Both the position numbers and the translations under genes were made by a program. From Gelatoporia subvermispora B (taxonomy: Eukaryota; Basidiomycota; Agaricomycetes; Polyporales; Gelatoporiaceae): 64,000 nt of DNA. The notes beneath the pieces were generated by a model. It was not told the DNA's origin. It did not search any database and saw only the letters and a list, made by a program, of their open reading frames with translations. Where the stretch lies: assembly GCA_000320605.2 (NCBI GenBank), contig KB445806.1:778574-842573 (forward strand). Reading direction: 5' to 3'. Below, piece after piece: positions 44,946 through 56,210 of this stretch (positions are counted from its first letter, which is position 1; each line of letters opens with the position of its first letter).

Positions 44946-46775
44946 ATGTCCTCATGCGGGAATCCCGCCACCGAGAGCGATGCGCTCATGCCTCGTGAGT
45001 TTGCAGAACTGGATCAGTCTGAAGCATAAGCGTATTCAAAAGTTGACAGGTCGGCCCAAGTTTGACAAGGGCAAAAACTGTGTCAAATGCAAAGATGCAC
45101 CCGGGAATATAGTCATCCGTCATGCAGTCTACTGCAAGTACGTCCGCATTCGCCATTCACCGCTTCCTGCTGTCTGAACTGCATTAGAGCATGCTTCTTT
45201 CCTCTGGTAGCATTCAAGTTCAGAAGAGCTCTTGAGCCATTCGTCAACCCCAAACCAGACGGTCCTCGCCGTACTGCACTGAAGCCCGCAGGGAACCTCC
45301 TCCTCGGCTTCTCCGGCGGCGTGGGATCAACGGTCCTACTCGATCTCGTCAACCGGTCATATATAGTAAATCAAAAGGCCGAGCTGCGCCGGGATGGTGG
45401 CAAGGACCATCCGCGCCATGACAAGGTCTGGAAGAGGGTCATTGTATGCTATGTCGAGCTTGGCGATGCCTTGCCAAGGGTCAGCTACCAGTCCTCATCA
45501 CTTGTACGGGGTCCAACTGAATTTTTCGAAGTAGAGGAAGGATAAGACTGCTGAAATCGCTGAAGTTGTCTCACATTACGAAGACGTAGAGTTCGTGCCC
45601 CTGCGTGTCCAGGACGCCTTCGACCCTTCGTGGTGGCGGCGAATATATGGAGACCAAGCGTTACCGCAGCTCCGCGTTAGTCTGGAGAATGAGGGTATGC
45701 TTATCCATCTTCTCAATCTTATATGTCATTAAAAGCTCCCGCAGAGCTGGCTGCTGTATTGACAAATCCACCATCAACTGAACCTCTCGGTTCCCTACGC
45801 TCCTATCTGTCATCGCTGCCCACACCAACCGCAGTTGCCTCCGCCCTCCAATCACTCATCCGCGTGCTCCTGCTGCACACGGCGGTCGAAACCAAGTCCT
45901 CGCACCTCCTGCTCGGCACCTCGCTCACGAGCCTCGCCATCTCGCTCATCAGCGGCATTGGCCAAGGCGCCGGCTTCAACATCGAGCAGGAGATCCAGGA
46001 GGAATGGGTGCCTGACATTCAACCTGCATCAGATTCTAACGGCAGCGAGTGGCTGGGCGGATACCAGAAGGGTGTGAGGATTATACGCCCGTTGCGCGAT
46101 GTGGGGCTGAAGGAGTGTGCGTTCTGGGCATGGTGGGAGAAGCTCCAGGTTGTTGGAGAGGATAGGGCTGGGTGGCCGGAGTCTAGGCAGGATATCGGTG
46201 GCTTGACCAAGGGTAAGCTGCTCCATCCTTGATTTCCCGCATGTCGAGTTCATGCTGTATTGCGCAGACTTCATTATGAGACTAGAGAAAGACTACCCAT
46301 CAACTGTTTCGACTATCGTACGAACATGTGCGAAGCTCTCGCCACGCGGAGACGTGTCAGGGAAATGCGTCCTTTGTGAGCGGTGAGTAGACTATCACAG
46401 GCATCCCCCACCAGATCCATTGTAGTCAGAATTGACCCAATCTCTTTCCTCAGACCAGCGCAGGAAGGTGTCCAGGAGTGGAAGGCTCGCATATCTGTGC
46501 GCACGACTGCCCAAGCAACTGACGCTGTAGTGCTATCGTCGTCGTCAACGCCACGGACAGACGACGCTGCCGCAGCTCAACTAGCCCCGCACCTATGCTA
46601 TGCTTGCCATACTACACTCACGAGTCGCAATGCACGCCCTCCACCGCCACTCTTCCCCTCGGTATCGAAGGAATCGTCGGTGACATTGCCAGCATGGGTT
46701 GGTCCGCGAATGAGGAGGAAAGTGGGCGAGGGAGAGATGAAGGCGGCAATACAGGAATTCCTCCTGGAAGAATAG
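44946..46775 (+). CDS. CTU2: Cytoplasmic tRNA 2-thiolation protein 2
   Basis: Partner of Ctu1/Ncs6 in thiolating wobble uridine (s2U34) of Lys, Glu and Gln tRNAs. Exon 1 44946-44994 starts MSSCGNPATESDALMP. Exon 2 from 45050 gives KFDKGKNCVKC and HAVYCK, joined by an intron to ACFFPLV, so the family's CxxC...CxxC zinc site is complete. NLLLGFSGGVGSTVLLDLV is the degenerate PP-loop (SGGxGS). Then come WKRVIVCYVELGDALPR, EFVPLRVQDAFDPSWW, LLGTSLTSLAISLISGIGQG, GVRIIRPLRDVGLKECAFWAW and C-terminal zinc-ligand segments SGKCVLCERP and HLCYACHTTL. It ends AIQEFLLEE at 46775. The start is chosen because it is in frame through the first intron. Confidence 0.87.
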
Positions 46776-46935
46776 TCCATAGGGTATTGTACAAGATAAA
46801 GCTAGCGTCATTGGTTTTCATAAAGTATCGTGAGCATATCTCTATTACTTTGTTCGTTAATGTGCTCTATATATGTACAGTGACTGGCAACGCACATCGT
46901 GGGTTCTAACGAAGGTATTGAGACACAAAGGCGAG

Positions 46936-47850
46936 TCAAAGGAACGATGGCTGGTTGAAGACAGCTCCGCGACTTGACCGCATGCGGTTACGCCGCAATA
47001 CAACAACTGGACGGAGAGCCTTGGGAAACTTGCGTAATACTGAACCCTTCTCGGAGGGCGCGACCGAGGGTGGCACCATCGGAGACGGTGCGCGCGTCGA
47101 AGCCGTGTAAGACGACCTGGCATCATCCTCGGTGTTCCACCACAGGGCCATTGAGGACATTGTCGGCGACGCGACGCGGTCTTGTGCGTGAATTTCCGGT
47201 GTTTCGTCTGCAGGCCTGTTTTGCGGGATGGTGACCGTCAGATCTTCTCCTTCCGCATCTGTATGCCCATGGGCAAGCTCCGGACAGGACACAAGAGACC
47301 ACTCCGAACCAAGCCCGCTCCGCAGGCTCATGTACGGAGATCGGTCCAACGACCTCGTGCTACGGTTCAGCGACGGGATGTTGATGCCCAGGTTCTTGTA
47401 GATCGCGCCGTAGCTCTGCCGCGGGAAGCGGATGAAGCTCAGGGCTGGGTTTGACTGCGCGGGAGACATAGGGCGTGGCGACACGCCGCGCCGGGGGGAG
47501 AGCAAGTCAAAACTGGAGCTGTGCCGCGGGAAGCGGATGAGGCTCCTCGCTGGGCTCGCCGGACGTGCCGGGCGCGGAGACGGTATCGCGAGATAAGGAG
47601 AGCCTGGGGGCAAGGTGGGAAGGGGCTTGTCACTCGATGCGGTCGACAGTGTAGACACTCGCCGGTCGTTCAGGTCATTCCGGAGTGGCGAGGTCGGTTC
47701 ATCTGGTCGGGCCTGCAGAGCGTCGAGGTGAGACTCGGAGAAAGGGACGGGCGTGCGAGGCCGTCCGAAGCGCGGCTTTTTGGGAGAAACTCGAGTGTGC
47801 CAGAATCCACTCGAGCCCGAGGAGTCGAGTTCTGTTCGAAGTCGAGCCAT
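46936..47850 (-). CDS. Hypothetical disordered Ser/Pro/Arg-rich protein
   Basis: Single-exon frame of 304 aa with no domain I recognise. It is rich in SP, RP and RxxS sites. A motif is repeated: SLIRFPRHSSSFD and, about 40 residues later, SFIRFPRQSYG, each next to an SPRP or SPAQ context. The C-terminal 30 residues are very basic (VVVLRRNRMRSSRGAVF). Such composition suits a kinase substrate or a scaffold, but this is inference. It shares a 480-bp divergent promoter with the metacaspase gene. The length and uninterrupted frame through biased but not repetitive sequence support a real gene. Confidence 0.6.
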   Translation of the reverse strand: MARLRTELDSSGSSGFWHTRVSPKKPRFGRPRTPVPFSESHLDALQARPDEPTSPLRNDLNDRRVSTLSTASSDKPLPTLPPGSPYLAIPSPRPARPASPARSLIRFPRHSSSFDLLSPRRGVSPRPMSPAQSNPALSFIRFPRQSYGAIYKNLGINIPSLNRSTRSLDRSPYMSLRSGLGSEWSLVSCPELAHGHTDAEGEDLTVTIPQNRPADETPEIHAQDRVASPTMSSMALWWNTEDDARSSYTASTRAPSPMVPPSVAPSEKGSVLRKFPKALRPVVVLRRNRMRSSRGAVFNQPSFL

Positions 47851-48330
47851 GTTACAATGTAAAGTCGGTTTGGAGTACTTATCGCTATCGCTTGAGAATA
47901 TAGTGAGCCGTCGTCATGGAGTTGACCGCCGGACTGGCTCGAGATCAAGACGCAGCGAGCGCTGTAAATTCGGACGAGTCATCTGCACATGTGCAGCCTA
48001 TTCAGGGTTCGGACCTGCAACCTCAGAAAAGTGAGATATCTTCGAGTAGACCTCCTTGAACTTGCGAACATTGTGCGTTTTGCTACTAAAGATTCCGAGG
48101 GAATTGTGGCTGACGAGTGACGACGGCGACCGCACGCGTCGTCGCGAACGCGCGACGCGACGACGCGTACGAGCGCCAAGATCAGAGTCACGTGATGATC
48201 TGCTGTGGGTGGCACGACCTCACCCGAAATTGGAGTCTTGGACGCTCGACGCTGTCGGTGACAGTCGCCGAAGCGCAGTACTTGAATCGATACCATCTCC
48301 GCATTTCGTCCAGACACGACCTAGCACAAC
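47851..48330. promoter_or_regulatory. Divergent promoter with ACGCGT inverted repeat
   Basis: The two 13-bp arms ACGCGTCGTCGCG (48134-48146) and CGCGACGACGCGT (48156-48168) are exact reverse complements with a 9-nt spacer. TCACGTGA (E-box/CBF1-like) follows at about 48188-48195. The region separates the disordered-protein gene (-) from the metacaspase (+). Confidence 0.55.
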
Positions 48331-50649
48331 ATGTGGAACGATCCTGGCTCGGGATACCCTGGCAACTCGCGATACGGGCCCCCCTCTGGCCCGCCACCGG
48401 GCGGTAATGCGTACGTCGACCACGTTCTCAGTGAGAATCTTAATTCCAGGCGATATTGATTGCTCCCGATACAGCTTTGGCTTCCCCAGCCCGTGAGCTA
48501 TCGGCTAGGTTGATGCAGGAAGCCCTCAGTACTGACCGCCTGGTTTAGCGATGTACCCCCGCAGGGCACGAGAGGATTCACCCCGGGTTATGCACCCTCC
48601 TACGGACCGCCGCCTGGCGCACCGCCGTCGGGGTGAGTACTGCATGCTACGATGACGATGGTACGAGAGCTAACACATGGTGCAGATATGGCGGCCCTCC
48701 GCCCTTCCAGCCTCCTGCTGGACCTCCGCCTGATGCCGGATATCCTGGTCAAGGATACGAGTACCACCATCACCATCACCACCATCATCACCCGGAAGGC
48801 GGCTATGCGCCCCCTCCAGGCCCGCCTCTCTCTGGGTATGGGGGACCTCCGCCCATTCCGACTAGGCAGTACGAATTCCAGCCGCCCCCCGGCCCGCCTG
48901 GCGAATACGGGACGTATGCTGCCCCAGGTTCGTTTGGGGATTTTTACCCTCGTGAGATGGGGTGTGATTTGAAATTAAACATTGCGTTCATAGATGGCCC
49001 GCCACCACCGCCACCGACATCTGAGCAACGCTACGGTCCAGTCTTCGAAGGTGCTAACCACCAACAGCAACAACCCTTCTTCCAGTATTCGCAATGTACC
49101 GGGAAGAGGAAGGCGCTCTGCGTAAGTTCACGGTAACCTATTTTTGCTCATATGGTCTAGACGCTCAGTGATTTCACCTAGATTGGAATCAACTATATCG
49201 GCCAGTCCGCTGAGCTGAAGGGCTGCATCAATGATGCACACAATGTGAAGCGTTTCTTAATTGGTAAGTATAGAGTCCGACATTAATGACTTTATTGACG
49301 TACTCTGTCATCAAGACGACTACGGATACCTGGAGGACGACATCGTAATGTTGACCGATGATGCACCTCACCACCGGCAGATTCCGACTCAGCAGAACAT
49401 GGTGTGCATCTGACATGGAGATCCTGGCTTACTTGAGCTGATCATGGCACGTAGCTGGCAGCGATGGAGTGGCTCGTGCGTGATGCTCAGCCGCACGATT
49501 CGCTCTTCTTCCACTGTGCGTACAAGTGGGCTCCTAGAAATGCAATGTCGATTGATGGTTGGTGATATACAGATTCCGGACATGGTGGCCAGACCAAGGA
49601 CCTCGATGGAGATGAGGAAGATGGCTATGACGAGGTCATCTACCCTGTTGACTTCCAGACTAGCGGCCAGATCATCGATGATGTAAGGAGGCTCGGCGTT
49701 TTGTTCTTGCAAGCACTAGATATATAGCCGTTCATCTAGGTTCTGCACGATGTTCTGGTGAAACCCCTCCCTCCTGGATGCCGCCTAACAGCCATCTTCG
49801 ATGTGAGTGTTCTTCAATTCGAGTCCTACATAATTCTGAAAGGACACCAGTCCTGCCACTCAGGTTCAGCTCTTGGCGAGTAAACCCCCGTGCGGAGGAC
49901 GCACTGCAAGCTGACACGTTTGTAGATTTACCCTACCTGTATTCCACAGAGGGAAAGATCAAAGAGCCCAACTTGGCTAGAGAAGCCGGGCAAGGCCTGT
50001 TGAACGCCGTCTCCTCATATGCACGCGGTGATATGACGGGTGTATTCGGCTCGATGAAGGGTCTCCTGCAGACTGTGAGCAGCGGAGGGTCATCAGCGGC
50101 TCGGACCCGAACCCAGCAGACGAAGACTAGTCCTGCGGACGTTGTATGTGCTATTGTGACCTGTGGTGGTCTGCCTGGGTTACTGATATCAACGCCAGAT
50201 CTCGTGGAGCGGCTGCAAGGATTCGCAGACGAGCGCAGATACCTTCGAGGATGGACAGGCCACTGGTGCAATGAGTTATGTACGCACTACTGTTTCTTTT
50301 ATTATGCTTCTTGAGATTCACACTTGACCTGCAATATAGGCGTTTATTTCGACGCTCAGTATGTTTTGCGACAGACTCTGATATTCTTTTGCTCATATGG
50401 TGGTTCAGGACAGAACCGTCAGCAGAGCTACCAACAACTTCTCACAAGTATCAGGTAAGCTGCTCCATACCATCGACCGCCCTGGAGTGACTCATTCTCC
50501 GACGTAGAGGTATACTGCAAGGGAAGTACAGCCAGATACCACAGCTGTCAAGCTCTCACCCGATGGTACGTCCTGCGATCAACTGTTGACAGCTCATTTC
50601 ATTTGCGATTTTTGTGCCGTAGGATACGAGGCTGTTGTTCATCTGCTGA
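48331..50649 (+). CDS. Type I metacaspase
   Basis: Caspase-fold cysteine peptidase cleaving after Arg/Lys, linked to stress responses and protein quality control. Start [16 protein letters not shown] opens a Pro/Gly/Tyr-rich prodomain spread over several exons. It includes nine consecutive His (near 48770-48797) flanked by GYEY and PEGGY. The catalytic domain has [37 protein letters not shown], and the His box FFHYSGHGGQ (near 49515-49590, split by an intron). The Cys box [13 protein letters not shown] is encoded partly by a 25-nt exon (49851-49875) followed by a GC-AG intron (49876-49925). Then come [28 protein letters not shown] and [18 protein letters not shown] with TGA at 50647-50649. 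Catalytic His and Cys are both present. Confidence 0.88.
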
Positions 50650-52608
50650 GAGAATGGACACGGCGTTCCACGATCACAAGAGTTCCGAGAACCGGATTGT
50701 ACTTGTATCCCGTTGCATCGGCCCCCGAGCCTCATATAGACCATATGTCTTGGTTAAGCATCAAGCATTCCGCACCGGACCTCGGACCTGAGGCAACGAG
50801 TTTGGTCCCGCCTGGGTGCCTGATCGAGATGCTCGGAGTGGCGGCCCCATGATTGTGACGTCGCCCAGAGCAGCGGGCGGTCCCTTGCGGCCCCGCGCTG
50901 CTCTCGTGGTACACTAGTGATACCTTGCGTTCGCGGGTGTGGGTACGGGCCCGCGGTGGTCTACGGCGCTTGTTTGGACCCACGTTCTCTGAGGAACACT
51001 GGTACGTACGAAAAGAGTAAGGCTGAGTATCGTTCCGTCAGGGCGCTAGCGCAGCGGCGCAATCCCCACTGCGAGCCTTAGGCCGAGTTTTTGACCAATA
51101 TCAGAAAAGACCCACTGGAGACATTTCATCGTCTGTCCGCACAGTCGAACACCGCCGACGGTCGTAGCAGGAATCGACACATGCGACTGTTCTGCGATGA
51201 TCGGAAATACCGTCCTCGGGCGCTGCTTTCGTGGGCATCACGGCACGGCGTTGATTGAGCGGGACCTTGCACGGGGTAAGTGAGCGATAGTTTGGGATGT
51301 GCGTTGTCCTATCCAATCCTATGACTCTCCTCCAGCGGCACGCTCCTCTCCTAGGCGCGCTCAGGGACGAGGGCTAGCGTCAACCCACGCGGAAGGTCCC
51401 AAACGGGCGGAAGAAACGCAAGACTTGGCCCTGGTCCGCGAGGCGGCGAATTGATACAGCGCAAATTACTTACGTGCGCATGTAACCACTGGACGAAAAT
51501 AACAACGCAAGTTGGCCGCTGGATGTTCTGTTCGATGTCACGCATACCAACCGGGGCCCGTAGACGAAAGGACGGAAAACTCGGATAAGGCACCGAGTAG
51601 AGAAAATTACCGGTGGTACACCATTCAGGTAGGTCACGCGGTACCACCAACGGAGCGGCGAGTGCGGCGTCGATCGAGGAGCGCCGACGCGCTTGGTCTT
51701 CGTCAACGGGGATTCTGCACATTGCATCATTGCCGCGAGGCGCGAAGGCGGCCTACGAATTCTCGAAGCTACTGTTCCTGAGGTACGATACCCAAGAAAG
51801 AGGAGGCTCGAAGAGCCTCGGCGAGGATGACCACCACCCTCATACTACTTATCAACGAGAAGATGATGGCCGTTTTTGCCGTCCTTCACGACGACAGAGC
51901 GGCCAGAACAATGCGGCCGGGTGAGAATGGACCAAGATCCGAGGTGCCTCCGTGCCTGCTTGGAGTGCTGAGGTTTCTCATGTCATAGAGGCGATTTGAC
52001 TCCTTCCGTCACCAGACCATGCGTCTCTGTCGTCCATCCACACACGCAATCAGATTGTGCAATTGCGCTGCGCCCGAGGTATACGACGTTGAATGTGAGT
52101 TCCAGGATGCTGCAAAGATGGTCGAAATGCGATGGAACCACAGAACCAAGGTGCGGCGCCCGGATAGGCAACTGCGGATGCAGCATGTGTGGGGCGGGAG
52201 GGCGGACCGCCGCACCGCGCAGCCCCGCACAGTGCGGGGCGGAACAAAGCGCCGACGCTAGGCTACGCTAGGTGCCTTTCCGGTCCATTCCTGGCCACAG
52301 CGCATCACCCATCATAATCTTTCTTCACGGTCCCGTATAGCCAAAAATGTATTCCACGATGTCTCCCTGAATTTCCATTCGCTGCTCCACTACCCCGCTG
52401 AGAATACCCCGTGGAGGTGATCGTACGAAACTAGATTGGCGAGATTCCCCTCGAACCCATGATCCAGCTCGCCTGTCGTGCACGGGCGCGGACGTCAATC
52501 GCACCTTGGCGCTCTCAGAGCTCTCATATAAGCCGCGCCGCACGAGGTGATGCGGCTTGCGAACTCTCCCCACCTGCCCTCAAGTCCGCAACTGCCTGAA
52601 GAGACATC
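50650..52608. other. Intergenic, no gene recognised
   Basis: Nearly 2 kb between metacaspase and hexose transporter. Frames such as 51351-51722 (-) and 51613-51924 (+) overlap each other and show no domain. The stretch 52140-52265 is GC-rich with repeated GCGGGG/GCCCCG words. The last few hundred bases should hold the transporter promoter. Confidence 0.4.
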
Positions 52609-55370
52609 ATGGCCATCGGAGGTGTACACAATCAGGCTGCAAGCCGCAGAAGAGCTCTCGCAGGCAAGTCAGGATGGGTATGTGACTCCATCCTTGCTAC
52701 AGCTTGCCGCTCACAGCATTGTTGGTGTCCAGGCTGGCCTTGTACACAATCGCCGCGTCTTCATGATCGCGGTATTTGCCTCTCTGGGTGGACTGTGAGT
52801 CTTACAAGCCTCAAATCAACGTCGAAACCCGCTTACGTACTTTCGATATCTAACAGCCTCTATGGTCAGTTTCCGAAGACTGACATAGCTCGTTGATACT
52901 GACGCCGGAGCACACACTAGGATATAATCAGGTGAGCAACACTTTAGTATGCAATGTTCGCACCGAGTGTTGATCGTCCGATTCAAGGGTGTATTCTCTG
53001 GCGTCTTGAAGTGCGCGTTCCCCCCGATAATGGTTGATTTGCAGCATAACTAACATTCCCGCTTCGCACAGCATGACGTCGTTCGACAACCGAATGGCCT
53101 CAGCGGTTAACAAGTCCGCTTCCAAGGGCTGGCTCGTCTCCATCCTCGAGCTTGGCGCATGGTTCGGTGTCCTCGTGACCGGTTACCTTGCAGACAAGTT
53201 GTCAAGAAAGTATACCATTCTCCTGGGTCAGTGTCATTGCTCTGCGACTTCACGAAAGATGTCAGATTAACGCATTGAACAGCTGTCTGTGTATTCTGCG
53301 TCGGTGTCATCGTTCAGACTTCCGCCCACGGTCCGTCCGCTATCTACGGAGGTCGATGGACCACCGGTATGGGCGTCGGTTCTTTGAGTATGGCGGTCCC
53401 ACTGTACAAGTACGTTCTCCGCGTATCAATCCGCTTACACCCCATTCATTTATTCGAATTAGCGCCGAACTCGCGCCTCCCGAAGTGCGTGGCAGTCTCG
53501 TCGCGCTCCAGCAGCTCGCGATCACCTTCGGTATCATGGTCTCCTTCTGGATCGACTATGGCACAAACTTCATCGGCGGTACCGGCGCTGGACAGAGTGA
53601 GGCCTCGTGGCGTATCCCACTCGCCCTCCAGCTCGTTCCCGCGATCATCCTCGGCGTTGGCATCCTGTTCATGCCCTTCTCCCCGAGGTACGTTCCTATG
53701 ACGTAATCCCGCCGCTCCCGGCTGAATCGAATATTCGCTCAGATGGCTCGTCAACAATGGTCGGGATGACGAGGCGCTTCAGGTGCTCAGTAGGGCACGC
53801 GGTCTGCCGACCGATTCGGATCTGGTGCAAATCGAATTCCTGTACGTCCGCGTTCCCGTCAAGTGTCGTATGCAAATTGTTGACGGCTGTTATTAGCGAG
53901 ATCAAGGCACAATACCTCTTCGAGAAGGAGACCTCCGAGATCAACTTCCCTCAGTACCAAGATGGATCGTGGTCTTCCGGATTTAAGCTCGGCGTGTATG
54001 GGTACCTCAGTCTCTTGATGACACGCAGTGCGTTGAGGTCGCCTCATTTGTTTCGATTTATCTTTGACATGTCTTTGTGCTGTAGCTCTCTTGAATCGCG
54101 TCGCTATCGGCACTTTGTGAGTAATTTGAAGCGAGCGCATCTGTGCCAAAATAATTGACGCCGGTGATAGGACGATGTTCTTCCAACAATGGACTGGCGT
54201 GAATGCCATCCTGTACTATGCGCCATTTATCTTCAAAGACCTGGGTCTTACAGGATCAACGAACTCGCTGCTAGCCACAGGTGTAGTCGGCATTGTGTAA
54301 GTTACACTCATATAGCAGTTCAGGGAATTTGACTGATAGAATTGGTCATTAGCATGTTCCTTGCCACGATTCCCGCCGTTATCTGGGTCGATAAGGTTGG
54401 ACGGAAGCCTGTTCTGGTGTCTGGTGCATTCATCATGGCGGGGTGCGTTGCCCGTATCTAACCAGTAATTCGCACTCTGATGATGCTTACCCCTCTCACA
54501 GGTGCCACCTTATCGTCGCTGTGCTGACTGGCCTGTTCCACAACTCCTGGGACTCTCATCGGGGTGAGTAGCTTCATTAACCCACGTAGCCTTCCCATCC
54601 TCATCGTCTCGTTTGTGTAGTGGCTGGCTGGGTCGCTTGCGTCTTCGTCTGGATCTTCGCCATGGCATTCGGCTACAGCTGGGGTATGTGCAAGAGCGCC
54701 ATTTTACACGAGCCGAACCTAACCAACACATGCAGGTCCTTGCTCATGGATTCTGGTTGCTGAAATTTGGCCGCTGAGCGTTCGCGGCAAGGGTCTCTCG
54801 ATTGCAGCGTCGTCTAACTGGGTGTGTGCTTTCGCTGATGTGGAGGACATCAATTATAGATGCTGACGCGCGGTCCCACAATGACAGATGAACAACTTCA
54901 TTGGTAAGTCTAAACCTCGGGTCATTGACTTCTGCACGAATATTGACAACCGGATAGTTGGCCAAGTGACACCCACCATGTTGGACAACATCAACTTTGG
55001 GACCTTCGTATTCTTCGGAGTAAGCAAAATCACCAGTATTCGGAATATTAGGTAACTGATCCGAGTTCTCTTACAGGTATTCTCGTTCCTCGGAGGCTTG
55101 TTCATTATGTTCTTCGTGCGTGCCCACCTCCTTCGAAATGAAATTACAGACAGTAACCGTATCTTGTAGGTCCCCGAGACGAAGGGTCTCACGCTGGAGG
55201 AAATGGACGACGTGTTCGGCGCCGAGGGTCTCGCTGTCGCCGACCAGGAGCGCCAGATGGCAATCGAGAAGCGCATCGGCCTCGACAACTACGCCATCGT
55301 CGGCGATGTTCGCGAGCACTCGGAGAAGGACGATGATGTGAAGAACGACGATTTGGTCTATAAGGCATAA
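52609..55370 (+). CDS. MFS hexose (sugar) transporter
   Basis: Twelve-helix proton-coupled or facilitative monosaccharide transporter of the plasma membrane (MFS sugar-transporter family). Start [23 protein letters not shown]. After the first intron, helix 1 begins [22 protein letters not shown]. Signatures are [14 protein letters not shown] (loop 2-3 GR[K/R]), [120 protein letters not shown] and [15 protein letters not shown]. It ends with an acidic/basic tail [16 protein letters not shown] at 55368-55370. About fifteen introns, some exons very short (ILYGYNQ and MNNF). Substrate specificity cannot be assigned from sequence alone. Confidence 0.88.
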
Positions 55371-56210
55371 GACCTCTTTGCCATGATCGAAATGAATTGT
55401 AATGATCATGTAATGTGTACGATGTAATTCTCCTCATTTGCTGGTTGGGTAACTGCGAATAATCACAATTCGGCGTCTTCGTCACTTCGTGGGTGTAAGC
55501 CCTCTTGCACTTCATGCTTGGCGTAGAAGATCTCCGAGCGTCATGGACACCTCAGTTTGCGATGGGGCCTCGGCAATCGATTACATTGAGGAGATTGACG
55601 AGAGCGCGGACCAAAGAATGGGTGAGAGGATTTGATCCGTTGCGCACTATTGGGAGCACGTGCAGTTCGCGACGCGAATGAGCGTCTATCCACGCGGCAC
55701 GCGTCACTCCCGCAGTCTGCTCTACCACCAGGTGCACACGCAGAACTTGTCATTAAATGTCTCTGTCGAGGCCTCCCAGAATGCGTACAGAATGCACAAG
55801 TAGTCGCCATTGGATCCCAGCATACCGACGCCGATCCTAGCGTTATCGACGGTATCCGACGTTTCAGGTTCTCGAACCCACACTACCCTCCCGCGCACCC
55901 GCCGCACACTGGGAGCGAAGTGAAGCTAAGTCGGAGTTTGTCTAAGGAATCACTTGGATTTCGCTTGAGGAATAGCGGTTGAGTGGCTCATCTCGTTAGC
56001 TCAGTGATCCGCTGTTGGCCAGCGGCATTTGTCATTCTAGTACTCGTCTCGTCGTCGAAGGCGGAAATGATAATCATGTGGATTGCCCTCCAACCCTAGT
56101 AAATAAAGTCGTGCGCCGCAGCGGTGCTGTGTCCTCACGCTCGGGCACTCTTGCTACACATTCCATAGTCGTATCACTTCCCCCCAGTCCACACGGCAGC
56201 CGCTGACACC
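55371..56210. other. Intergenic, no gene recognised
   Basis: 840 bp between the hexose transporter and helicase B. A + frame at 55632-55982 (116 aa) has no domain; a short peptide gene cannot be excluded. Confidence 0.4.
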
